Notes: generated from the letters alone by a model not told the origin. A DNA stretch of 7,071 nucleotides from a bacterium (GCA_003498085.1 DNCM01000110.1:1-7071); one strand, 5' to 3'; positions 1-5,232 are shown, numbered from the stretch's first letter. Numbers and translations are program-made.

Positions 1-28
1 GATATGGGTAAGTTTCAAAGAAAAAAAG

Positions 29-57
29 TTGACATTTGCTTCAAAATGTAGTATTTT
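29..57 (+). promoter_or_regulatory. Sigma70-type promoter of the first vapBC operon
   Basis: A consensus -35 box TTGACA lies at 29-34 and a -10 box TATTTT at 52-57, separated by exactly 17 bp. Transcription would begin near 63-66, about 27 bases before the vapB start at 92. The ribosome binding site AAGGGGTGAT (77-86) follows, 5 bases from the ATG. The match to consensus and the position directly ahead of an antitoxin gene make this a convincing promoter, though it is inferred from sequence only. Confidence 0.7.
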
Positions 58-72
58 CTATTAAAAATAGAA
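56..72. promoter_or_regulatory. Perfect inverted repeat overlapping the transcription start; candidate vapBC operator
   Basis: TTCTATT (56-62) and AATAGAA (66-72) form a perfect 7-bp inverted repeat around AAA. It begins in the -10 box and covers the predicted transcription start. VapBC complexes usually repress their own promoter by binding palindromes at such positions through the AbrB domain of VapB, so this is the natural operator candidate. It is too AT-rich and too short to act as a terminator. Confidence 0.45.
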
Positions 73-91
73 CAAAAAGGGGTGATGTTGG

Positions 92-349
92 ATGGTTACT
101 GTACAAGTATCCCAAAAGGGACAAATAGTAATTCCAGCTAAGATTCGCAAAGAGCTAAACATTAAGCCAAAAACAAGATTGGAGATATATAAGGAAGGCG
201 ATAGGATAATTGGCTATCCTATCCCAGATGATCCAATAGACGCTTGCTTTGGAGCAATTAGGCTGGATAAGTCAGCAACAGAAGTGATAAAGGAGATAAG
301 GGAAGAAGAGAAAACCCAAGAGAAAAGAAAGACAAGGAAGTTCTTATGA
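92..349 (+). CDS. vapB: AbrB/SpoVT-fold antitoxin, VapB type (intact pair 1)
   Basis: This 85-residue protein has the swapped-hairpin AbrB DNA-binding domain at about residues 2-45, with the signature SQKGQIVIPAKIRKELNIKP. A Pro/Asp-rich linker (PIPDDPID) and a charged, helical C-terminal tail (about 58-85) follow; in this family the tail wraps over the partner PIN toxin and blocks its active site. The start at 92 is supported by AAGGGGTGAT ending 5 bases upstream. The stop codon overlaps the start of the toxin gene as ATGA (346-349), giving translational coupling. It probably neutralises the PIN RNase encoded next and, with it, represses the promoter at 29-57 via the palindrome at 56-72. Family assignment is strong; which operator is bound is inference. 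Confidence 0.9.
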   Translation: MVTVQVSQKGQIVIPAKIRKELNIKPKTRLEIYKEGDRIIGYPIPDDPIDACFGAIRLDKSATEVIKEIREEEKTQEKRKTRKFL

Positions 350-741
350 ACTACGTGCTTGATAGCTGGGCTGTAATAGCATACTTTAATAAGGAACCAG
401 AAGGGAATAAAGTTAGAGATAAACTTCTTGAGGCTCGGGAAGGAAAGATTAAGATTTACATGCACCTAATTAATCTTTTTGAAGTATATTATATCCTTTG
501 CCGTAAGGTTGGAGAAGATAAGGCAAAGAGGTTGATAGGGTGGTTTAAAAGATGTCCTGTCTCATTTATCGGGTTAGAAGATGACATATTATTTTCTGCA
601 GGAAGGATAAAGGCAAGATTTCCCATATCCTATGCTGATTCCTTTGCTGTAGCTACTGCAATAGAGTATAAATGCAAGATATTAACAAGCGATCCAGAGT
701 TTAAGAAGACAGAGGAGCTTGTAAAGGTGGAGTGGCTTTGA
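346..741 (+). CDS. vapC: PIN-domain endoribonuclease toxin, VapC type (intact pair 1)
   Basis: A complete 131-residue PIN domain, the usual VapC length. The metal-binding acidic residues are visible: D6 in VLDSWAV, E46 in NLFEVYY, D98 in SYADSFAVAT and D116 in LTSDPEF. Such toxins are Mg2+-dependent RNases that cleave tRNA, rRNA or mRNA when the antitoxin is degraded. The ATG overlaps the antitoxin stop by 4 bases and has AAGGAAG at 334-340 ahead of it. The closing bases gtaaaggtggagtgg (721-735) recur exactly at 1422-1436 in the second, broken vapC, showing the two are paralogues. Nothing suggests this copy is inactive. The RNA target cannot be read from the sequence. Confidence 0.9.
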   Translation: MNYVLDSWAVIAYFNKEPEGNKVRDKLLEAREGKIKIYMHLINLFEVYYILCRKVGEDKAKRLIGWFKRCPVSFIGLEDDILFSAGRIKARFPISYADSFAVATAIEYKCKILTSDPEFKKTEELVKVEWL

Positions 742-810
742 TGAAAGAGACAAATGGTAGGTAATATCCATTAAAATTAAAGTAATACTTATATTAGGAG
801 GTAGGAAGAA

Positions 811-1062
811 ATGACCATTGTTAAAACCTCTTCTAAGTGTCAGATAGTAATACCAAAGGAGATTCGAGAAAAGTTCAACATAAAGCCAAAAGGAAAGGTT
901 CTTATCAAGGCAGCCAAGGACCATGTCGAAATTGTCCCATTACCAGACTCTCCAATTGAGATGCTAACAGGAATGTTTAAAGATTATCCTCGCTCTTTAG
1001 CAGATGAACTCCTGAGGGAACGGAGAGAGGATGACAAAGAAGATGAGAAGAATAATCTTTGA
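811..1062 (+). CDS. vapB: AbrB-fold antitoxin, VapB type (pair 2, partner toxin broken)
   Basis: An 83-residue paralogue of the antitoxin at 92-349. The AbrB domain covers about residues 2-46 (CQIVIPKEIREKFNIKPKGK), followed by a PLPDSPIE linker and an acidic, charged tail for toxin binding. The start is set by an excellent AGGAGG at 796-801, 9 bases upstream. One oddity is that the nearly invariant Gly of the S-K-G-Q motif is Cys here (C10, codon 838-840). A weak promoter-like pair, TTGATG (738-743) and TAATAT (762-767) 18 bp apart, lies in the 69-base gap after the first vapC, so separate transcription is possible but unproven. The reading frame is intact even though the downstream toxin is not; orphaned antitoxins can persist as regulators. 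Confidence 0.85.
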   Translation: MTIVKTSSKCQIVIPKEIREKFNIKPKGKVLIKAAKDHVEIVPLPDSPIEMLTGMFKDYPRSLADELLRERREDDKEDEKNNL

Positions 1063-1445
1063 TGCTTATGCAATTCTTGTTTGGATAAAAGGTGAGCCAG
1101 GCTATGAAAAGGTAGTATCTTTGCTCAAAGAAGCAGAAGAAGGTAAGATTGAAGCTTTTATCTGCCAAATAAACTTGGGTGAGGTCTATTATAAGGTAAT
1201 TAGAGCAAGTGGCATTGATAAGGCAAAAATGTTTATTGAAACTTTTTAGGTTATTGCCTATCAAGACTGTCCCTATAACAGAAGATTTAGTCTTTCAAGC
1301 ATCAGAGATAAAGGCTGAATTCTCTATTCCATACTGTGACTGCTTTGCTATTGCTACATCCATAAAAAAGAACGGTATTATCATTACAGGCGACCCTGAT
1401 TTTAAGAAGGTAGAGAAGGTAGTAAAGGTGGAGTGGATTAAATAA
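1031..1445 (+). pseudogene. vapC: Frameshifted PIN-domain toxin, VapC type (pair 2)
   Basis: Two overlapping frames together make one PIN domain. The first (from 1031, stop TAG 1247-1249) carries D11 in IIFDAYAI and E51 in NLGEVYY. The second runs to the stop at 1443-1445 and carries the other two catalytic acids in PYCDCFAIAT and ITGDPDF. Removing one T from the T5 run at 1243-1247 gives a product that aligns without gaps to the neighbouring intact VapC across the junction (FIETFRLLPIKTVPITEDLVF against LIGWFKRCPVSFIGLEDDILF). As written, neither half has all four catalytic residues, so no toxin is expected unless the ribosome shifts +1 there. The start at 1031 has GGAG at 1022-1025; M at 1043 is an alternative. 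Overlap with the antitoxin gene is 32 bases. Mutation and assembly error are both possible. Confidence 0.8.
1243..1249 (+). other. Frameshift site in the second vapC (T5 run abutting TAG)
   Basis: The run of five T at 1243-1247 is followed by AG, producing the in-frame stop TAG. The local reading is ACT TTT TAG G. Deleting one T, or a +1 slip of the peptidyl-tRNA from TTT to the overlapping TTT, restores the PIN frame as ACT TTT AGG. No Shine-Dalgarno-like stimulator lies just upstream, so a fixed indel or sequencing error is more likely than programmed frameshifting. Confidence 0.7.
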
Positions 1446-1446
1446 A

Positions 1447-2772
1447 ATGAGAAAGCAACCAAAAACTATTCCAAAGAAGATAAAAGATAAATTATTAGTC
1501 GAGGCAATGCATCGTTGTTGTCTTTGTCCAGAACATAGAATTATCACTGAGATACACCATATTGTACCTATAAGTGAAGAAGGACCAAATACAGAGGATA
1601 ACCTTATGGTTGTTTGCCCAACCTGCCATGCAAAGATAGAAAGGATAAAGAGTATGTACACCCCAAAACAGCTTAAGATGTATAAAGAGAAGTGGGTTAA
1701 TCTCTGTTGGGAGAGAAAACTACCAATAGAGGAATGTATAAAAAGTGCTCCTGGGATACTCATCTTTAGCTTTCATAATCAAACTCCACCTGAGCCAAAT
1801 TTTGTAGGAAGAGAAGATATGCTTGAGACAATTACAAAGTGGTATGAGTCTCCTGATGTGAAGATTGGGACATTGATTGGCTGGGGTGGGTTTGGAAAGT
1901 CTGCTTTAGCAAGGAAGTGGTATGAAAGCTTAAAAGAAAATAATATCCAACCTGGTGGCATATTCTGGTGGGGGTTTTATCGGAATCCGCATTTAGATAG
2001 GTTTTTAGAAGAATTGTTAAGATATTTAGCTCAAGGAAGAGTCGATTTAAGCGAAGTGAAAACCTCATGGCAGAAGGCAGAAAGGATCAAGGAATTCATC
2101 ACAGAGAGAGAATACTTAATTATCTTGGATGGATTAGAGGTGATGCAAAAGGAGGAAAAAGAAGAGTTTGGAGCGATGAAGGATAGGGATTTCCAAGAGA
2201 TTCTAAGATACATCCCTGACTCTAACTTTAAAGGGCTATGTTTGATAACTACAAGATTTCAACTAACTGATATTGAAAGACACCCAAGTTATAAAAAACT
2301 TGATATAGAGGAATTGTCAAAGGAGGATACAAAGCTATTATTTAAAAAAGTAGGGGTAAAGGGAACAGAAGAGGAGATAGAAACTGTATGGCGTGAGTTT
2401 GGTGGTCATACCTTAAGTCTTGTTCTATTGGCAAATTATTTGGGTGCTGGTGGTGATATTAAGAAGGCAAAGGAAATTCCACCATTTACTTCAGACAAAG
2501 AGGCAAGAGGAAAGGCACATAAGATACTTCTTTGGTATGATAAACAATTAGACGAAAACCGAAGGCAATTCATGAAGATATTCTCACTCTTTAGACAATC
2601 AGTAGGAGAAGAGGAATTTGATGAGGTATTCCTTCCAAGGATAGAAATGGAACCTTTCCATTTTAAACTAATGGTAGATGACCTCTGTCAAAGGAGACTT
2701 ATCTCAAAACATTCAGAATTTAGACTCATGACTCTCGACTCCCAGACTCTTCATATACCACTCATCCCCTGA
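1447..2772 (+). CDS. HNH nuclease-STAND (NB-ARC-like) NTPase, N-terminal part of a frameshifted NLR-like protein
   Basis: Residues about 1-90 form an HNH endonuclease: Zn-knuckle Cys pairs C24/C27 and C57/C60, the catalytic-region His pair in IHHIVP (H37, H38), N52 in EDNL, and H61 after the last Cys. A linker with TPPEPNFVGRE (113-123) leads into an NB-ARC-like STAND NTPase: P-loop GWGGFGKS (145-152), Walker B LIILDGLE (224-231), sensor-like CLITTR (265-270), and GGHTLSLVLL (319-328) in the GLPL position. The ATG is 1 base after the broken vapC stop, with AAGGTGGAG at 1425-1433, so coupling is likely. After DSQT the frame runs into an unrelated TGA, while the expected winged-helix motif HPLIKGYFES continues in the next frame (from 2757). 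STAND proteins of this plan act as sensor-switch-effector, and many are antiphage. As written the product has nuclease and switch but no sensor. Confidence 0.85.
   Translation: MRKQPKTIPKKIKDKLLVEAMHRCCLCPEHRIITEIHHIVPISEEGPNTEDNLMVVCPTCHAKIERIKSMYTPKQLKMYKEKWVNLCWERKLPIEECIKSAPGILIFSFHNQTPPEPNFVGREDMLETITKWYESPDVKIGTLIGWGGFGKSALARKWYESLKENNIQPGGIFWWGFYRNPHLDRFLEELLRYLAQGRVDLSEVKTSWQKAERIKEFITEREYLIILDGLEVMQKEEKEEFGAMKDRDFQEILRYIPDSNFKGLCLITTRFQLTDIERHPSYKKLDIEELSKEDTKLLFKKVGVKGTEEEIETVWREFGGHTLSLVLLANYLGAGGDIKKAKEIPPFTSDKEARGKAHKILLWYDKQLDENRRQFMKIFSLFRQSVGEEEFDEVFLPRIEMEPFHFKLMVDDLCQRRLISKHSEFRLMTLDSQTLHIPLIP
1786..1838 (+). repeat. Shared linker/NTPase-entry repeat, copy 1
   Basis: These 53 bases match 5842-5894 at 52 positions; the single mismatch is at 1806 against 5862. 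They encode PPEPNFVGREDMLETIT, the linker between the effector domain and the start of the STAND NTPase. Similarity falls off sharply on both sides. Such near-identity at third codon positions points to recent duplication or gene conversion, not protein-level selection alone. Confidence 0.9.
2723..2751 (+). repeat. Tandem GACTC-headed heptamers (7-7-8-7 bp) at the STAND frame break
   Basis: Four consecutive units begin with GACTC: GACTCAT (2723-2729), GACTCTC (2730-2736), GACTCCCA (2737-2744) and GACTCTT (2745-2751). They fall inside the only stretch (2724-2769) in which both reading frames of the split STAND gene are open. Gain of one 7-bp unit, or loss of two, would restore the frame. The array is short and imperfect, so an expansion or slippage origin is plausible but not proven. 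Confidence 0.65.
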
Positions 2773-3977
2773 TCAAAGGCTATTTTGAATCTATATTTGA
2801 CAAGGAAGAAAAGAAACTTTGCCATAAAGCTATCTATGAATACTTTGGGAAATTAGCACCAAAGGAATCAAAGACCCTTGATGAGATGCAACCACTATTT
2901 GAGCAGGTCTACCATGGATGTTCTGCTGGGCTTTATGATGAGGTATATGAAAATATTTATATGGATAAAATAAATAGAATGGAAGAATTATTTATCACAC
3001 GTAAACTTGGAGCTTGGGAGACTAATATATTCCTCATTAGAACCTTCTTTCCAAAAGGCAACCTTTCACAGACTCCATTGATAAGTGACATGAAAAACCA
3101 GAGGTCTCTTCTTTATGAAACAGGATTAGCACTCCTTGCTATAGGTTGGTCAAAAGAGGCTGAAAGATCCATAAGAAGATACATTGATATTACAGTTGAA
3201 TCTAAAGAATTGGTAAGTGCATCCCGTGGTTATCAAACCTTAGTTGACTTTCAGTTTAGAACAGGTGAAATTGAGAAAGCACTTGAAAGTGTCAAAAAAG
3301 CACTTAAGATGGCAAATGAGGCAAAATCTGATGAGGATATCAGAAACTCAAAAGATTATCTTGGATGGACACTCTATCTCTTAGGCAGAAGGGAGGAAGC
3401 GGAAGATTGGTTCAGACAGGCAGGTGATCAAGTAAGAATTAGTAAGGAGCGGCTTTATTGGATAATTGGAATTTGGTATCCTGAGTTTCTTCTTTCAATC
3501 GGGAGAATTAATGAAGCATTACAAGTTACAAAGCAACACTTTAGGATTATTACTGACTTTCATAGAGTGAATGACATGTCAAGATGCTATCGTACTTTTG
3601 GTATTATCTCTAAGACAAAAGGAAACTATCTTGAGGCTATAGATCACCTTCAAAAAGCTCTTGAGTTTGCTCATAAGGGTGGCATACCTTTTCTTGAAAT
3701 CGAGGCCTTCATTGAGTTTAGTAGGCTGGATTTAGATAGAGGAAGATATGGAGATGCCATCCATAAGGCAAATGAGGCTCTTAAGATTGTTGATCGCACA
3801 GACTTTAAGCTCTATGAACCCGAGGCAGAACTAATCCTTGCCAAAACCCACCTTGCACAAGGAGACAAAACCGAGGCCAAATCCTACGCCATCTCCGCCT
3901 TAACCAAAACAAAGGAAATGAGCTATAAACTCATGGAAAATGAAATAACCGAGTTTATCGATAAAGCTAATTTTTAG
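2724..3977 (+). CDS. TPR-repeat sensor half of the frameshifted HNH-STAND protein
   Basis: This frame is open from 2724 (just after a TAG) to the stop at 3975-3977. Its first ATG is at 2886, but no good ribosome binding site precedes it. The segment upstream of that ATG is clearly coding: YTTHPLIKGYFES is the winged-helix-like HPL(I/V)..YF motif that follows NB-ARC modules and precedes TPRs, so this is the C-terminal half of the gene at 1447. The rest is helical and built of about six or seven TPR units, for example residues around GEIEKALESVKKAL, GRREEAEDWFRQA, GNYLEAIDHLQKALEFA, GRYGDAIHKANEAL and GDKTEAKSYAISAL. In STAND proteins this array is the sensor or autoinhibitory part. If translated alone from 2886 it would be a 363-residue TPR protein of unknown role; I consider that unlikely. 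Confidence 0.8.
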   Translation, partial: THDSRLPDSSYTTHPLIKGYFESIFDKEEKKLCHKAIYEYFGKLAPKESKTLDEMQPLFEQVYHGCSAGLYDEVYENIYMDKINRMEELFITRKLGAWETNIFLIRTFFPKGNLSQTPLISDMKNQRSLLYETGLALLAIGWSKEAERSIRRYIDITVESKELVSASRGYQTLVDFQFRTGEIEKALESVKKALKMANEAKSDEDIRNSKDYLGWTLYLLGRREEAEDWFRQAGDQVRISKERLYWIIGIWYPEFLLSIGRINEALQVTKQHFRIITDFHRVNDMSRCYRTFGIISKTKGNYLEAIDHLQKALEFAHKGGIPFLEIEAFIEFSRLDLDRGRYGDAIHKANEALKIVDRTDFKLYEPEAELILAKTHLAQGDKTEAKSYAISALTKTKEMSYKLMENEITEFIDKANF

Positions 3978-3979
3978 AT

Positions 3980-4033
3980 GTTATACTTAAGGAGATGAGA
4001 GAGAAGCTTGGTATAAAACCTAATCCTTACTAA
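3980..4033 (+). pseudogene. Possible AbrB-antitoxin remnant
   Basis: In one frame this stretch reads VILKEMREKLGIKPNPY followed by TAA. It resembles the core of the AbrB antitoxins in this window (IVIPKEIREKFNIKPKG at 811-1062). The usual Pro before KE is Leu, and nothing recognisable lies upstream in frame beyond a TAA at 3968-3970. The match is about 14 residues, so chance is a real alternative. No functional product is expected. Confidence 0.2.
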
Positions 4034-4067
4034 ACTGTCCCATCCAAGGAAATACCTTTTCAACAAT

Positions 4068-4085
4068 TTGCAAATGTAGTTGCAA
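4068..4085. promoter_or_regulatory. Paired TTGCAA boxes, upstream of HEPN/MNT
   Basis: The self-complementary hexamer TTGCAA occurs at 4068-4073 (inside the 10-bp palindrome ATTTGCAAAT) and again at 4080-4085, start-to-start 12 bp. The second box is also the -35 element of the promoter at 4080-4108. A third copy is at 4120-4125, past the predicted transcription start. The arrangement recurs at 5128-5145. A repressor bound here would block the -35 region; the regulator is unknown. Confidence 0.4.
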
Positions 4086-4108
4086 AATTAAATAAAATAT
4101 GATATAAT
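4080..4108 (+). promoter_or_regulatory. Strong extended -10 promoter of the HEPN/MNT operon
   Basis: The -35 box TTGCAA (4080-4085) is 17 bp from a perfect -10 box TATAAT (4103-4108), which also carries the extended TGn element at 4100-4102. Transcription should start near 4114-4116. This rules out the upstream TTG at 4108 as a start codon and favours the ATG at 4129. It also shows that the HEPN/MNT pair is transcribed independently of the STAND gene. Confidence 0.75.
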
Positions 4109-4128
4109 TGTTAGCAGGGTTGCAAAAA

Positions 4129-4476
4129 ATGAAGGCTGATATGCATTTGAAGAAGGCAAAAAATATTTATACAAGCCTTAAGAAGTTATTACCAGATGAT
4201 GAGGGTAAAAATGTTGAAGCAATAGTAGAGTTATCCTATGGGATTGCTCAACACCTGATTGCTTATGGTATGGAGATGAAACATAATAAGCATATAGATT
4301 CTCATGTGGGGTTAGCTAAGTTTCTGATAGAAAATGGAGAAGACCAAATTTCAGAATGGTTCATTAATCTGAATATCTTTCGCCAAGGAAGATGGTATGG
4401 TGGAAAAGGCAATGGTGAGATAGTTAAAGAGTGTCTAAAGATTATTAAGGAGATAGAAGAATGGACAAAGTTATAA
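4129..4476 (+). CDS. Small HEPN-like protein paired with an MNT nucleotidyltransferase
   Basis: A 115-residue, almost entirely helical protein. The operon partner is a minimal nucleotidyltransferase, which is the classic setting of HEPN proteins in HEPN/MNT toxin-antitoxin systems. Visible segments are a basic amphipathic N-terminus (HLKKAKNIYTSLKKLL), a second helix (EAIVELSYGIAQHLIAYGME), a His-rich turn (KHNKHIDSHVGL) and a conserved-looking FRQGRWYGGKG segment (84-94). No RX4-6H motif of RNase-active HEPN toxins is present; the only arginines are R85 and R88. It may therefore be a non-catalytic HEPN or a substrate-binding partner. ATG 4129 is chosen because it lies downstream of the promoter with GCAGGG at 4114-4119; ATG 4141 with AAGG at 4132-4135 is equally possible. 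The 3' end overlaps the next gene by 16 bases. HEPN assignment rests partly on context. Confidence 0.6.
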   Translation: MKADMHLKKAKNIYTSLKKLLPDDEGKNVEAIVELSYGIAQHLIAYGMEMKHNKHIDSHVGLAKFLIENGEDQISEWFINLNIFRQGRWYGGKGNGEIVKECLKIIKEIEEWTKL

Positions 4477-5117
4477 TTCCAGATAAGATCAAATGTGCTA
4501 TCTTCGATTTTGCTCAATCTGCAAAAGAAATTCCCAATCTATTAAGTGCTACACTTTTTGGATCAGTTATCTTAGGTGATTTAAGTAAAAAGAGTGATAT
4601 TGATATCTCACTTCTTTTCAATACTGGCCATAATCCGGAGTTAGGAGTAGAACTTAAAACAGCATTAAAGATTGGAACCGAGATAGTAAAAAAGTATCAA
4701 TTAGAGCATTCCTTTTCTTTTATTTGCACAAACTTAAGAGATATTGGAGAAAATGAGCTAGATTTTCTATGGAATGTGGAAAAGGAAGGGCTTATTATAT
4801 GGCAAAGAGATAACCTATTCTTAGGAAAAGAGATTTCAAGGCATTTAATACCCAAGGTTATAATCTCATACTCACTTAAAGGGCTATCATCAAAGGATAA
4901 AAGTAAGATTCATCGAGCCCTTTATGGGTATCAGATGAAAATGCAGGTAGAGGGACGTATATATGAGGTATCAAAAGAAGGTGCAGTATCTGATAAGTGC
5001 AGGAAATTAGGACCGGGTTCACTCATTCTGACATTAGATGTTTGGGAAAGATTAGAAAAGGTATTTGATAAACTCAATGTAAAATACATAAAGTACAAAA
5101 TCTGGCAGGATGAGTAA
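4461..5117 (+). CDS. MNT-type nucleotidyltransferase (Pol beta superfamily)
   Basis: The N-terminal domain carries the nucleotidyltransferase signature LFGS(34-35)...KKSDID, with metal-binding D46 and D48. In HEPN/MNT systems this enzyme acts as the antitoxin and can transfer AMP to a Tyr of the HEPN partner. At 218 residues it is longer than a minimal MNT antitoxin. About 90 C-terminal residues (from about 125) form an extra domain with a Lys/Arg- and Tyr-rich YGYQMKMQ segment, a CRKLGPGS turn and a terminal helix-strand (VWERLEKVFDKLNVKYI); it could bind nucleic acid or the partner, which I cannot decide. AAGGAG at 4447-4452 is 8 bases from the ATG. The gene overlaps the HEPN-like gene by 16 bases, so the two are translationally coupled. 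Superfamily assignment is firm; the antitoxin role is inferred from context. Confidence 0.8.
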   Translation: MDKVIIPDKIKCAIFDFAQSAKEIPNLLSATLFGSVILGDLSKKSDIDISLLFNTGHNPELGVELKTALKIGTEIVKKYQLEHSFSFICTNLRDIGENELDFLWNVEKEGLIIWQRDNLFLGKEISRHLIPKVIISYSLKGLSSKDKSKIHRALYGYQMKMQVEGRIYEVSKEGAVSDKCRKLGPGSLILTLDVWERLEKVFDKLNVKYIKYKIWQDE

Positions 5118-5127
5118 GATGTATTAC

Positions 5128-5145
5128 TTGCAATTCCATTTGCAA
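5128..5145. promoter_or_regulatory. Paired TTGCAA boxes, upstream of the DUF4062 gene
   Basis: TTGCAA at 5128-5133 and 5140-5145 reproduce the 12-bp pairing found at 4068-4085. Over the 23 bases starting at the first box, 18 agree, including the shared TTGCAAAATT. Here no good -10 stands 17 bp after the second box. A TAGAAT at 5176-5181 could be a -10 but lacks a clear -35. The 115-base gap 5118-5232 otherwise holds only the ribosome binding site AAGGAG (5216-5221), 11 bases before the next ATG. Confidence 0.35.
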
Positions 5146-5232
5146 AATTTATCTCAAAATTACCTTATTTGAAAATAGAATGGCACATAAAAGAAAAAAT
5201 CCCCTTTTGCTTTTTAAGGAGAAGCCGGGCTA

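Noticed and set aside
1209..1445. C-terminal PIN fragment as an independent gene starting at GTG 1209
   Set aside because: There is no ribosome binding site ahead of 1209. The residues before about 1243 in this frame are a shadow of the upstream PIN frame, and the fragment completes the PIN fold only when joined to it.
1447..1740. HNH region as a homing endonuclease or intron/intein component
   Set aside because: There are no intron boundaries, intein splice motifs or reverse transcriptase nearby. The HNH domain runs in frame through a linker into the NTPase, as expected for a STAND effector.
1302..1763. Open frame of 153 codons on the - strand
   Set aside because: It lies opposite the vapC remnant and the HNH domain, whose motifs are unmistakable. 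Its translation is hydrophobic and low-complexity, with no motif and no ribosome binding site evident. The other - strand frames in the window are likewise opposite supported genes.
2724..2769. Programmed -1 ribosomal frameshifting between the STAND halves
   Set aside because: No X-XXY-YYZ slippery heptamer or following stem-loop is visible in the overlap, so an indel in the GACTC array is the simpler explanation.
2886..3977. TPR half as a separate gene starting at ATG 2886
   Set aside because: The same frame upstream of 2886 encodes a recognisable HPLIKGYFES module belonging to the NTPase protein, and no ribosome binding site precedes 2886. A split gene explains both facts better.
4108..4128. 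TTG at 4108 as start of the HEPN-like gene
   Set aside because: Its first base is the last base of a perfect TATAAT -10 box, so it would lie upstream of the transcript start.
5192..5221. Hairpin hiding the ribosome binding site before the DUF4062 gene (CCCCTT against AAGGAG)
   Set aside because: Only about four contiguous pairs form (CCTT/AAGG), too weak for a regulatory or terminator hairpin.
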